In this document: one piece after another, positions 33,929 to 41,980 of the stretch
How the letters are laid out: the number at the start of each line of letters is the position of its first letter
Position numbering within the stretch: position 1 is the stretch's first letter
Origin: Paludisphaera soli
GTDB taxonomy: Bacteria > Planctomycetota > Planctomycetia > Isosphaerales > Isosphaeraceae
NCBI RefSeq assembly: GCF_011064595.1
Contig: NZ_JAALJI010000010.1
Span: forward strand, 124,001 to 188,000
Reading direction: 5' to 3'
Length of the DNA: 64,000 nt
Position numbers and translations under genes: made by a program
The notes under the pieces: model-generated
What the model saw: the letters and a program-made list of their open reading frames with translations, nothing else
Databases searched by the model: none
What the model was told of the DNA's origin: nothing

Positions 33929-34744
33929 ATGAGACGACGCTCCAGGGTGGGAGGGCCGCCGGCCCTCGCGGGGTTCTTCACGCCGCTGGTCCTCCTCGCC
34001 GTCGGGATCGCCGCCCTCGCCCAGGCGCCGGCCAGCCCGCCTGCGGAGGAGGATCCGACGGCCCGTCCCCGCAACCGGATGGTCCAGCGCCACCTCGTCG
34101 AGCGCGGGATCAAGGATCCCCGCGTCCTGGACGCCTTCCGGACCGTCCCTCGCCACAAGTTCCTGCCGCCGGGGACCAACCGCCAGGCCTATGACGACGA
34201 GTCCATCCCGATCGGCGAGGGGCAGACGATCACCCCGCCCTACGACGTGGCCTTCATGACCGAGGTCCTCGAACCCAAGCCGACCGACAAGGTCTACGAG
34301 GTCGGCACCGGCTCGGGATACCAGTCGGCGATCCTCTCGCGGCTGGTGAAGGACGTCTACTCGGTCGAGATCCATGCCCCCCTCGGCGAGCGGGCCGCGA
34401 AGGTCCACAAGGAACTCGGCTACACCAACATCCACACGAAGGTCGGCGACGGCTACGAGGGCTGGCCCGACGCCGCCCCGTTCGACGCGATCATCGTCAC
34501 CTGCGCCCCCCAGCGCATCCCCGGGCCGCTGGTCGAGCAGCTCAAGGAAGGCGGTCGCATGGTGATCCCCCTCGGCGACCGATTCACCCAGAGCGTCCAC
34601 CTGGGGATCAAGCGCGACGGCAAGCTGGTCATGAAGGAGCTGAAGCCCACCCTGTTCGTCCCCATGACCGGCAAGGCGCTACGGGAGACGGCCGAGCCCA
34701 AGGCCGCCGAATCGACCCAGCCCGCCCCCAAGGCCGAGCGATGA
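33929..34744 (+). CDS. pcm: Exported protein-L-isoaspartate O-methyltransferase
   Basis: The 271-residue protein has a putative signal peptide (about residues 10-32, ALAGFFTPLVLLAVGIAALA). The PCMT fold follows: RVLDAFRTVPRHKFLP, GEGQTITPPYDVAFM (substrate loop), motif I VYEVGTGSGYQSAIL, and FDAIIVTCAPQRIP. SAM-binding residues look intact. PCMT repairs isoaspartyl residues by methylation, usually in the cytoplasm. An export signal is unusual since SAM is cytoplasmic. AGGAAGGGAG about eight nt upstream supports ATG 33929. The stop overlaps the next start (ATGA). Confidence 0.85.
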   Translation: MRRRSRVGGPPALAGFFTPLVLLAVGIAALAQAPASPPAEEDPTARPRNRMVQRHLVERGIKDPRVLDAFRTVPRHKFLPPGTNRQAYDDESIPIGEGQTITPPYDVAFMTEVLEPKPTDKVYEVGTGSGYQSAILSRLVKDVYSVEIHAPLGERAAKVHKELGYTNIHTKVGDGYEGWPDAAPFDAIIVTCAPQRIPGPLVEQLKEGGRMVIPLGDRFTQSVHLGIKRDGKLVMKELKPTLFVPMTGKALRETAEPKAAESTQPAPKAER

Positions 34745-37662
34745 GCGGACGTCCGGCAACGCCGCGGAGATCCCCCGTGAACAAGTCGATGCCCGTCACC
34801 TGGTCGCTCGCGATCGGCCTGATCTTGGCCCTCTCCTCGGCGGGCGCCGCCCAGCAGCCGACCGGCGAGATCCTCCGGCCGCCACCCCCCCCCCGCGACG
34901 ATCTGGAGCTGGACGCCAACGGCGACGGCGTGCCCGACGGCTGGTACAACGCCCGGGACGCCGCGATCGAGCAAGCCGGCGGCGCGGCCGGCCCACGCTT
35001 CGTCCGCTTCGCCTGCGAGCGTCGCGGCCGCCCGGCCCGCCTCAGCCGCGCCTTCGGGGTGGACGGACGTCAGGTCGAGGCGATCGTCCTGGGCCTGTGG
35101 GTCCGCCTGAAGGACGTCGAGTACGGCGAGCGCGGGGGCGAGGAGCCGAGCCTCCTCATCGACTTCCTCGGCGACGAGTTGAGGCACCTCTCGCGGGGCA
35201 CGATGGGCCCCTGGACGCGCTCGGTGGGCGACCGCTGGACCCGCGTCGCCAAAAGGATCGCCGTCCCCCCAGGTGCGCGCGACGCCATCATGTCGGTCGG
35301 CCTCATGGGGGCGGCGGGCCGCCTCGACGTGGACGGCCTGACGTTTGAAATGGTCCCCCGCCGATCGGTCGAGACCACGAACCTCGTGGTCAACGGCGAT
35401 TTCGAGCTGGGCGACCCGGTGCCGGCCTACTGGATCGTCAACAACGACGCCGCCCGGACGTCACCCGGACGCGAGTCCGACACGGCGATCGAACTGTCGC
35501 GATCCGGCGCGCGGGTCCTGAGCGGGCTGGCCCTGCCGGTCGAGGGCTTCGACGCCCTGGAGCTTTCGCTCTACGCCAAGGGGCAGGGCCTTCGCGGCTC
35601 GGGGGGTGCCGCCGCGGCCTTCTACTTCCTCGACGCCCAGGGCGAGCCGCTGGGGGGGCGCCGCGGCGGCGCACCGGCGTTCCAGTGGGCCGGCACGTTC
35701 GACTGGCGACCCCAACGCACGGTGGTCCCGGTCCCCCGCGGCGCCGTGCGCGCCGTGGTCCAGCTCGAGAAGTCCGACGGCGTGGGATCGCTGCGGGTCG
35801 ACGACCTGCGTGTCACCGCCGCGCCGAATCCCGAACTCGGCTCCTGGGGCCCTTACCAGGCCGCCGACGACGTCATCGGCTGGCACGAGCACCAGTCCGC
35901 CGCGGAGATCGCCGCCGGCTCGGCCCTCGATTTCTCGTTCCTGAGCCCCTCGCCGGCGGGCTCGAAGGGGGCCGTGGTCGTCAAGGACGGCCGGCTCGCC
36001 TTCCGCGAAGGCGGGCGGGCCCGGTTCTTCGGCGTCCAGCTCCTGCCTCCGACCGCCTTCCAGGAGTTGGAGAAGTCCGACGCCCTGGCCGACCGCCTGG
36101 CCCGCTCGGGCGTGAACCTCGTCCGGATCGGCGAGCTGGACACGCCGCTCGGCCCCGACCGGAGCCTCCTCGACGACGCCCGGGACGACACCAAGGAGTT
36201 CGACCCGATCGCCCTGGAGCGGCTCGACCACCTGATCGCCGCCCTGCAAAAACGCGGGATCTACGTCGCGCTGGAGCTGCTGGGCGGCCGTCGATTCCGG
36301 GCCGAGGACGAGGTGAAGGCGGCCGGGCTGCTCCCCGCCGGCGGGGGGCCCGCGGCGCTCCTCGACCCCGGCATCGGCAAGCTCGCGCGGGACACTTCCG
36401 TCGCGTTCCTGTCCAGGCGCAACGCCGAGACCGGCCGCACGCTCCTGGACGACCCCGGCGTGGCGTGGGTCACGCTCGCGGGCGAGGTCTCCCTGTTCGA
36501 CCTCATCGACCGGCCGGATTCGCTCCCCGCCGTTTATGGGGCGGAGCTGCGGGCCCGGGCCGAGAAAGCGCGGGGGGTCTCCGGTCGTCGGCTCTGGCAG
36601 TCGATCGAGTCGGCTCACTACTCCGGCTGGGCCGCGAGCCTGCGCAAGGCCGGCCTGAAGGCGCCGCTGGCCGGCGTCTCGCACTGGCGGCGAGAGCCCG
36701 AGTTCGCGGCCTCCCTCTCCGCGACGGGCCTGGACCTGATCGACGACCGCCTGTACTGGGCCCCTCCCCTCTGGTCCGACCCCGAGTTCCGCTCGCAGCT
36801 CTGGGCGGCGGACGGCGGGCTCGCGGCCGGGGCCTCGCGCAAGCAGGTGGAGGGCAAGCCCTACGTGGTGGGGCAGTGGTGCCCGCAGACCCTGGGCGCC
36901 TGGGCCCTGCCTCACGAGGCCGCCGATCAACTCCTGGCCTCGGCCACGGCCTTGCACGAGGATTGGGACGCCCTGGTCCGACGGGGCGTCTTCATCCATC
37001 CCAAGGTCTGGGGCGAGGGCCCCGTCGGCACCGTGGGCGTCGAGGACATCTTCCAGATCCCCGAGGTCGCCAACGGCGTCCCCCAGGTCTTCGCCCTGTG
37101 GCCCCACGCCGCATCGATCCTGCTCCGCGGGCGGGGCGAGGCCGCGACTCCCCACGACTCCGGGACGGCGCGCAACACACCCCGGCGGCGGGGCCCCGTG
37201 CCGGGATGGGACCACGATCGCGGCCGGCTGGTCGTCGACACGCCCTACACCCAGGGGATCGCCGGCTGGAACGGCGGCGAAGGGGCGGATTTCCCCACGC
37301 TCGGCGTCTCCGCCGAGTCGCCGTTCGCGGTCGTCGTGGCCTCGTCGGCCGGCCCGAAGCCGATCGCCGAGGCCGAGCGTCTGCTGGTCACCACGATCGC
37401 CCGCGTGGAGCCCACCGGCTACCGCTGGGTCGACCCCTGGAAGCGCGAGACCTCCGACCCGGGCCGCCCGCCGTTCCTCCAGGAGCCCGTCCGGGCGCGA
37501 GTGGAGTGGCGGCGCAAGGGGACGATCAAGGCCTTCGCCCTCGACGCCTCCGGGGCCCGGGCGAAACCCGCGACGGTCGAGCCCCTCCCCGACGGCGCGG
37601 GCGTCGCGCTGATCGTCGACGGTCGATCCGCCGCGATCCACTGGGAGTTGATCGCCGAATGA
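34741..37662 (+). CDS. Large exported glycoside-hydrolase-like protein
   Basis: The 973-residue protein has a signal peptide (about residues 17-37). It contains a calcium-loop-like DANGDGVPDGW near residue 58 and two lectin-like jelly-roll regions (about 60-210 and 215-370, the second starting NLVVNGDFELGDPVPAYW as in CBM4/9 modules). A TIM-barrel-like region (about 430-750, LARSGVNLVRIGELDTPLG) resembles clan A cellulase-type enzymes. At the place where these enzymes have Asn-Glu (NEN) it reads LAGEVSL, so the Glu is kept and the Asn is lost. Its start overlaps pcm by 4 nt and its end overlaps the epimerase by 4 nt. Confidence 0.68.
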   Translation: MSGRPATPRRSPVNKSMPVTWSLAIGLILALSSAGAAQQPTGEILRPPPPPRDDLELDANGDGVPDGWYNARDAAIEQAGGAAGPRFVRFACERRGRPARLSRAFGVDGRQVEAIVLGLWVRLKDVEYGERGGEEPSLLIDFLGDELRHLSRGTMGPWTRSVGDRWTRVAKRIAVPPGARDAIMSVGLMGAAGRLDVDGLTFEMVPRRSVETTNLVVNGDFELGDPVPAYWIVNNDAARTSPGRESDTAIELSRSGARVLSGLALPVEGFDALELSLYAKGQGLRGSGGAAAAFYFLDAQGEPLGGRRGGAPAFQWAGTFDWRPQRTVVPVPRGAVRAVVQLEKSDGVGSLRVDDLRVTAAPNPELGSWGPYQAADDVIGWHEHQSAAEIAAGSALDFSFLSPSPAGSKGAVVVKDGRLAFREGGRARFFGVQLLPPTAFQELEKSDALADRLARSGVNLVRIGELDTPLGPDRSLLDDARDDTKEFDPIALERLDHLIAALQKRGIYVALELLGGRRFRAEDEVKAAGLLPAGGGPAALLDPGIGKLARDTSVAFLSRRNAETGRTLLDDPGVAWVTLAGEVSLFDLIDRPDSLPAVYGAELRARAEKARGVSGRRLWQSIESAHYSGWAASLRKAGLKAPLAGVSHWRREPEFAASLSATGLDLIDDRLYWAPPLWSDPEFRSQLWAADGGLAAGASRKQVEGKPYVVGQWCPQTLGAWALPHEAADQLLASATALHEDWDALVRRGVFIHPKVWGEGPVGTVGVEDIFQIPEVANGVPQVFALWPHAASILLRGRGEAATPHDSGTARNTPRRRGPVPGWDHDRGRLVVDTPYTQGIAGWNGGEGADFPTLGVSAESPFAVVVASSAGPKPIAEAERLLVTTIARVEPTGYRWVDPWKRETSDPGRPPFLQEPVRARVEWRRKGTIKAFALDASGARAKPATVEPLPDGAGVALIVDGRSAAIHWELIAE

Positions 37663-38612
37663 CGACCATCGTCACCGGAGGCGCGGGATTCATCGGCTCG
37701 CACCTCGTCGACCGCCTGCTCGACGACGGTCGCGAGGTCGTCGTCGTCGACGATTTCGACGCCTACTATCCCCGCGCCGTCAAGGAGGCGAACTTGGCCG
37801 CGGCGCTCGCGCGGCCCGGCTGCCGCCTGGTGGAGCTGGACGTACGCGACGCGGCCGGCGTGGGTGCCCTGGTCCGGGAGACGCGTCCCGAGGCCATCGT
37901 CCACCTGGCCGCCCGCGCCGGGGTGCGCCCCAGCATCGCCGCGCCGGCCCTCTACACCGAGGTCAACGTCTTGGGGACGGTGAACTGGCTGGAGGCCGCC
38001 GCGCGGCTCGACCCCCTGCCCCGGTTCGTCTACGCGTCCAGCTCGAGCGTCTACGGCGACCGTGACGAGGGACCGTTCCGAGAGAGCGACCCCGTCGACC
38101 GGCCGGTCAGCCCCTACGCCGCGTCGAAGCGGGCCTGCGAGCTGATGGCGCACGCGTTCCACCATCTCCACGGCCTGCCGATTACCGGCCTCCGGTTCTT
38201 CACCGCCTATGGGCCGAGGAACCGGCCCGACCTGGCGGTTTCGCTGTTCGCGGACCGGATCGAGCGCGGAGAGCCGGTCGTGATGTTCGGCGACGGCGGC
38301 ACCCGGCGCGACTACACCTACGTCGGCGACATCGTCGACGGCGTGGCGCGCGCCATCGACCGTTGCGAGGGCCTGAAGCTCTACAACCTGGGGAACTCCC
38401 GTCCGGTCGAGCTTCGGGAGATGATCGAGACCCTCGCCGCGGCCCTGGGCAAGCCGGCTCTCATCCGTCTCGCCCCGGAGCAGCCGGGAGACGTCCGACA
38501 GACCTTCGCCGACGTCTCGCTGGCCGCCCGCGAACTGGGCTACGCCCCGAGCACGTCGCTCCGCGAGGGCCTGGACCGATTCGTGGCCTGGTATCGTTCG
38601 CCGAGGAGCTGA
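37659..38612 (+). CDS. NAD-dependent nucleotide-sugar epimerase (UDP-glucuronate 4-epimerase-like)
   Basis: The 317-residue short-chain dehydrogenase has the N-terminal TGGAGFIGSHL NAD motif, VVVDDFDAYY, HLAARAGVRPS, catalytic Ser/Thr in YASSSSVYG and Tyr-x3-Lys in PYAASKRACE. The substrate side FFTAYGPRNRPDLAVSLFADRI is typical of GalE/CapI-like UDP-glucuronate 4-epimerases. Length is normal. ATG 37659 overlaps the previous stop (ATGA). It probably supplies an activated sugar for a cell-surface polymer. Confidence 0.87.
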   Translation: MTTIVTGGAGFIGSHLVDRLLDDGREVVVVDDFDAYYPRAVKEANLAAALARPGCRLVELDVRDAAGVGALVRETRPEAIVHLAARAGVRPSIAAPALYTEVNVLGTVNWLEAAARLDPLPRFVYASSSSVYGDRDEGPFRESDPVDRPVSPYAASKRACELMAHAFHHLHGLPITGLRFFTAYGPRNRPDLAVSLFADRIERGEPVVMFGDGGTRRDYTYVGDIVDGVARAIDRCEGLKLYNLGNSRPVELREMIETLAAALGKPALIRLAPEQPGDVRQTFADVSLAARELGYAPSTSLREGLDRFVAWYRSPRS

Positions 38613-38662
38613 GCCCGAAGCCTTCGAGTCGAGGATGGAGAGCGTACGGCCGGAAACGACGA

Positions 38663-38705
38663 ACCGCGTCGGGCGCAACCCCCGAAAAGGGTCCGCCGAC
38701 GCGGT
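38663..38705. terminator. Nested hairpin between convergent genes (bidirectional terminator)
   Basis: ACCGCGTCGG (38663-38672) pairs perfectly with CCGACGCGGT (38696-38705). A smaller ACCC/GGGT stem with an AAAA-bearing loop is nested inside (38678-38692). It lies between the epimerase and hup genes, which converge. No T-run follows. Confidence 0.5.
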
Positions 38706-38738
38706 CGGTGGATCGAGGCGACGAGGAGGGACGACGGC

Positions 38739-39110
38739 TCAGATGAGGTCCTTGAGGGCCTTGAGCGGGAGGACCTTGACGACCTTGCGCGCCGGCTTGG
38801 CCTTGATGGTGATCTGCTCCTTGGTCGCCGGGTTGAAGCCCGGGCGGGCCTTGGTGGCCGGTTTGTGCTGGACCTTGATCTTCAGCAGGCCGGGGATGAC
38901 GAACAGCCCGGGGCCCTTCTTGCCGATCTCCTTCTCGATCAGCTCGGACATGGCCTCGAACACGCCGGCGACGTCCTTCTTGCTCAGGTTCGTCTTGGCG
39001 GCGATGGCGGTGAAGATCTCGGTCTTGGTCGCGGCCTTCGCGGCGGTCTTGGCGGCAGGGGCCGGGGCCGCCTTCGCTTCCGCGGCCTTGGGAGCGGCTT
39101 TCTTGGCCAT
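38739..39110 (-). CDS. hup: HU-family DNA-binding protein with Lys/Ala-rich N-terminal tail
   Basis: The 123-residue protein has a typical HU core (about residues 30-120): TKTEIFTAIAAKTNLSKKDVAGVFEAM, then VIPGLLKIKV and the DNA-binding arm ARPGFNPATKEQITIKAKP with its family Asn-Pro turn. The first 28 residues are rich in Lys, Ala and Pro (KKAAPKAAEAKAAPAPAAK), like histone H1-type tails. This makes it about 30 residues longer than normal HU. It should bend and compact DNA. A purine-rich AAGGGTGA precedes the ATG. It is a single gene. Confidence 0.88.
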   Translation of the reverse strand: MAKKAAPKAAEAKAAPAPAAKTAAKAATKTEIFTAIAAKTNLSKKDVAGVFEAMSELIEKEIGKKGPGLFVIPGLLKIKVQHKPATKARPGFNPATKEQITIKAKPARKVVKVLPLKALKDLI

Positions 39111-39261
39111 TGCAGGATCACCCTTTTCCAGAAAGATCGACGCCGAACGTCTTGCGAGCCGGTCGATTCCCCCCTCCCCGTTGAAGAGCGGTCGTCGTGG
39201 CTCCTGCCGATCGTTTTCGACGATTATGCCGCAAACCTCCAGAGAAAATCAGGGCCCCCCC

Positions 39262-39282
39262 CCGAAAATCCAGGGTTTTCGG
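39262..39282 (-). terminator. Hairpin downstream of the 69-aa gene
   Basis: CCGAAAA and TTTTCGG form a perfect 7-bp inverted repeat with a 7-nt loop, about 80 nt after the stop of the small gene. A second small CCCG-AAAA-CGGG hairpin lies nearby (about 39318-39333). Both could end that transcript before hup. No clear T-run is present. Confidence 0.35.
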
Positions 39283-39363
39283 CGATTTTCCCGCTCTCGC
39301 CCCGCTTGGCCCCCCGTTTTCGGGCGTTTCGCGGGGGATCGCCGCGCCTCCATCGCCCTCCCC

Positions 39364-39573
39364 TCAGACCGCGACGGTCGGCCGCAGCGGAGCGAAATCC
39401 ATCAGGAACGTCCCCGTGGCGGACATCATGTCGACCATGAAACCGTCCCGAGCATAGGCCTCGGCGCTCCGCGAAGCCTGCCCGAAGTCGGCGAAGACCT
39501 GGCGCATCAGGCGGGTGCCGTCGCTGATCCGCAGGATGATGGTCGGGCTCTGGGACCGCGTCTCGTTCCTCAT
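39364..39573 (-). CDS. Small hypothetical protein, 69 aa
   Basis: I do not recognise a family. The protein begins MRNETRSQSPTIILRISDGT and ends PLRPTVAV. It reads as one strand-turn-helix unit followed by MMSATGTFLMDF. No membrane segment or Cys motif is seen. Support comes from the ribosome site AGGAAGGTGA immediately upstream of ATG 39573 and normal high-GC codon use. It lies between hup and the esterase gene, both also on the minus strand. Confidence 0.55.
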   Translation of the reverse strand: MRNETRSQSPTIILRISDGTRLMRQVFADFGQASRSAEAYARDGFMVDMMSATGTFLMDFAPLRPTVAV

Positions 39574-39893
39574 GTTCACCTTCCTCGCCGACTCCCGAAT
39601 GCGAAGGCCCGGGTTCCTTGCGGCGACCCCGCGACGAACCTTCGCCGATTCCCTTGGCCCGAGGGCCCAGGGGCGTCGCTCCTCCCCATCCGCCGGGGAG
39701 GACGCATCCTCGTCCACCATGTACGCAAGCTCGGGCCAGTTGTGCCGCTCCTGGCCTGATGTTTCACGAATTCCACGCCATGTTGCGCCAAGGCGGCGCA
39801 AGCGGCGGCCAGGAGAGTGGATCAAGCGTCGCGTACGGCGACCCTCGGCCGCTCTCAGGGCCTTCGACGAGACACCCCAGTCGGGTCCTCGGA
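39574..39893. other. 320-nt intergenic region
   Basis: No gene or site is supported here. Reading frames across it are open on both strands but have no ribosome site or family features. Confidence 0.5.
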
Positions 39894-41519
39894 TCAGAGG
39901 CGGGGGGCGGCGGGCTTCAGGGGGGGCGTGAACGCGGGGACGCCGTGCGGCCTCACCCTTCGCTTGTACACGATGTTGCCGCTGGCGGCGTAGAGAACAT
40001 CGAAATCCGGCCCGCCGAACGACACGGCGGCGGCGGCCCCTCGGGGGGTGGGGATGATCGCATTGACCCGACCCGCCTGGTCGCAGACCTGGACGCCCAG
40101 GCTCGTCGCCGCGTAGAGCCGGCCGTCACGGTCCACGCAAAGGCCGGCCGTCCCGGCGTCGCGCGCGTCGTCCGGGAGATGGAGATGGTAATAACGCTGG
40201 CCGTATCGGAGCGAGAGGTCGGGCTGGACCTGGAAGCTGTAGACCCAGCGGCTGGCCGCGTCGGCGACGTACATCAACGATTGGTCCGGCGAGAGGGCCA
40301 CGCTCCCGGCGTCGGGCAGCCCGGTGTTCGAGACGACGGGCTCGCCCTCGGGCGATCGGGCCTCGACCTGCCGGCCGCTCGTGGACGTCTCGCCGGGCCC
40401 GGGGAACAGCCGGAAGCGGACTCCGTCGTTCCGCGTGAGCCGCCCGAGGAGCGCATCGACGATCGCCTCGGGCCGATCCTCGACCGGCTCGGCGCGACCG
40501 TCGCCGATCCGGGCGATCCGCGACGCCGAGGCGTCGCTCACGAAGACGTCGCCCGCGGGGTCCACGGCCATCGAGGCGGCGGCCGCGCCCTCGGCGGCGA
40601 CCGTCCAGCCCTCGCCCGGGATCAGGATCTCCTGGAGCTTGTCCGACCCCGGCCCGGCCTGGATCGGCGTGGGCCAGCCTTTCCAGAGCCATCGCATGGC
40701 CTCGGGAAAGATCTCCGTGGCGTGCTTGGAGCTGTGCCCGCCGTCGCCCCAATCGTGGGCGACCTCGTATCCGGCGAAGGTGAGCGCCCTCTCCATCTCC
40801 TGGTTGGCCATCCACCAGTCGCCGCCGTAGATGTTCAGGTCGTTGGAGCCGTCTTCCAGGAAGACGCGCAACGGCTTCGGCTCGTACTTGCGGATGAGCG
40901 TGGGATAGTCGTTGCCGCCCCGCAGGCCGACGTAGGTGCCGATGGCGCTGAAGACCCGCCGAAAGGCCGAAGGACGCTCCCAGGCGGCCGTGAAGGCGCA
41001 GATCGCCCCGCTGCTGGATCCGCCGATCGCGCGGTCGTTCCCGTCCTTCGAGAGACGGACGGGCCGGCCGTCCTCCGCCTGGTGCTTCTCGACCTCGGGC
41101 AGGAGTTCCTCGGTCAGGAACCGGACGTAGGCGTCGCCGAGGCCGTCGTATTCGAGGCTCCGATTGAAGCGGTCGAGGGCCGCGTCGGTCGGGGCCTTCA
41201 CCCGGCCGTGCATCACGAACACGCCGATGAGAACCGGGATCTCTCCCTTCGCGATCAGCTCGTCGAAGACCGCCGGCGCGTTGTACTGCAGGCCGTCCTG
41301 GCAGACGAACAGGCACGCGGGCTTTGATGGGTCGTACTGCTTCGGGATGTAGATCCAGTAGTCCCGCGTCGTCCCCGGGAAGACGGTGCTCGACCCGAAC
41401 GCATGCTTCTGCACCTCCCCTTTCGGGACCTCATCGGCGGCGACGGCGGCCGAGGCGATCGTCGCCAAAAGGATGATCGGGAGGGCGAGTCTCGGCCGTG
41501 CCATCGGTCGTCGCATCAT
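39894..41519 (-). CDS. Exported esterase fused to SMP-30/gluconolactonase-like propeller
   Basis: The 541-residue protein has a signal peptide (about residues 10-28). An esterase domain of the Fes/esterase D type follows (about 30-280): DYWIYIPKQYDPSKPACLFVCQDG, nucleophile GGSSSGAICAF, and an Asp/His pair (DGSNDLN, GGHSSKHATEIF). The second half (about 300-530) has repeated strands such as AVDPAGDVFVSDASASRIARI, ALSPDQSLMYVADAASRWVY and CVDRDGRLYAATSLGVQV, the pattern of an SMP-30/gluconolactonase beta-propeller. It would act outside the cytoplasm on a sugar ester or lactone, by inference. ATG 41519 is used. Confidence 0.82.
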   Translation of the reverse strand: MMRRPMARPRLALPIILLATIASAAVAADEVPKGEVQKHAFGSSTVFPGTTRDYWIYIPKQYDPSKPACLFVCQDGLQYNAPAVFDELIAKGEIPVLIGVFVMHGRVKAPTDAALDRFNRSLEYDGLGDAYVRFLTEELLPEVEKHQAEDGRPVRLSKDGNDRAIGGSSSGAICAFTAAWERPSAFRRVFSAIGTYVGLRGGNDYPTLIRKYEPKPLRVFLEDGSNDLNIYGGDWWMANQEMERALTFAGYEVAHDWGDGGHSSKHATEIFPEAMRWLWKGWPTPIQAGPGSDKLQEILIPGEGWTVAAEGAAAASMAVDPAGDVFVSDASASRIARIGDGRAEPVEDRPEAIVDALLGRLTRNDGVRFRLFPGPGETSTSGRQVEARSPEGEPVVSNTGLPDAGSVALSPDQSLMYVADAASRWVYSFQVQPDLSLRYGQRYYHLHLPDDARDAGTAGLCVDRDGRLYAATSLGVQVCDQAGRVNAIIPTPRGAAAAVSFGGPDFDVLYAASGNIVYKRRVRPHGVPAFTPPLKPAAPRL

Positions 41520-41701
41520 CGTGCGCAGTCCTGGGAAGGGGGAACGCCTGGGGAGCGCGGCGGGTCCCGGACGAGGTTCGAGAAGATCGAACTCGATCGG
41601 AACGGCCGATGATTTTAGCCCGGTGATCGCCCGGGCGAAAGGGAGGGCCGCAGGTCGGGCCCGGCAAGGCGAAATGAGGTGAGAGGAGGGAGAAACGGCA
41701 A

Positions 41702-41775
41702 TGGGCGCACCAGGATTCGAACCTGGGACCTTACCCTTATCAGGGGTACGCTCTAGCCAACTGAGCTATGCGCCC
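41702..41775 (-). tRNA. tRNA-Ile (GAT)
   Basis: The minus strand folds as a complete cloverleaf: acceptor GGGCGCA/TGCGCCC, D-arm GCTC-GAGC, anticodon arm TACCC-CTGATAA-GGGTA with anticodon GAT, and T-arm CCAGG-TTCGAAT-CCTGG. The discriminator base is A. The 3' CCA is not encoded. Confidence 0.97.
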
Positions 41776-41794
41776 TTTGCTTGCGACAGGTAAC

Positions 41795-41822
41795 AATGTA
41801 CCCGAAACCCAGGGTGAGTCAA
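41795..41822 (-). promoter_or_regulatory. Promoter of tRNA-Ile
   Basis: Minus-strand TTGACT (five of six) and TACATT (four of six) are separated by 16 nt and end 19 nt before the tRNA 5' end, a normal distance for a tRNA gene. Confidence 0.55.
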
Positions 41823-41825
41823 CCA

Positions 41826-41856
41826 CCCAGTCCTCTGCCGACTGAGATATCCCGAT
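41826..41856 (-). pseudogene. tRNA-like 5' fragment upstream of tRNA-Ile
   Basis: The minus strand reads TCGGGATATCTCAGTCGGCA and then GAGGACTGGG. TCTC-AGTCGGCA-GAGG is a good D-arm (41832-41847) after an acceptor-like start. No matching anticodon arm with T-arm or 3' acceptor strand follows, and the -35 box of tRNA-Ile lies just beyond it. It looks like a truncated tRNA relic. Confidence 0.4.
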
Positions 41857-41880
41857 TCCCGCCGCCGGTGGATACGAAAC

Positions 41881-41917
41881 GACCCGCCCGGCGGATTCAA
41901 GGTCCGCCGGGCGGGTC
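41881..41917 (-). terminator. Strong hairpin terminator after DUF1559 pseudopilin gene
   Basis: GACCCGCCCGGCGGA and TCCGCCGGGCGGGTC form a perfect 15-bp stem around a 7-nt loop, about 60 nt after the stop. On the minus strand it is followed by CGTTTCGT, a weak T-rich tail. Confidence 0.7.
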
Positions 41918-41980
41918 ATGGGGGCCCGTCGTCTCGTTCAGGCCGTCATCGTTCCAGGCCGGTCGTCGCCCGGCGTGGAC

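Noticed and set aside
41826-41856. Second functional tRNA gene
   Set aside because: Only a 5' half with D-arm is visible; there is no T-arm or 3' acceptor strand, so it is reported as a relic only.
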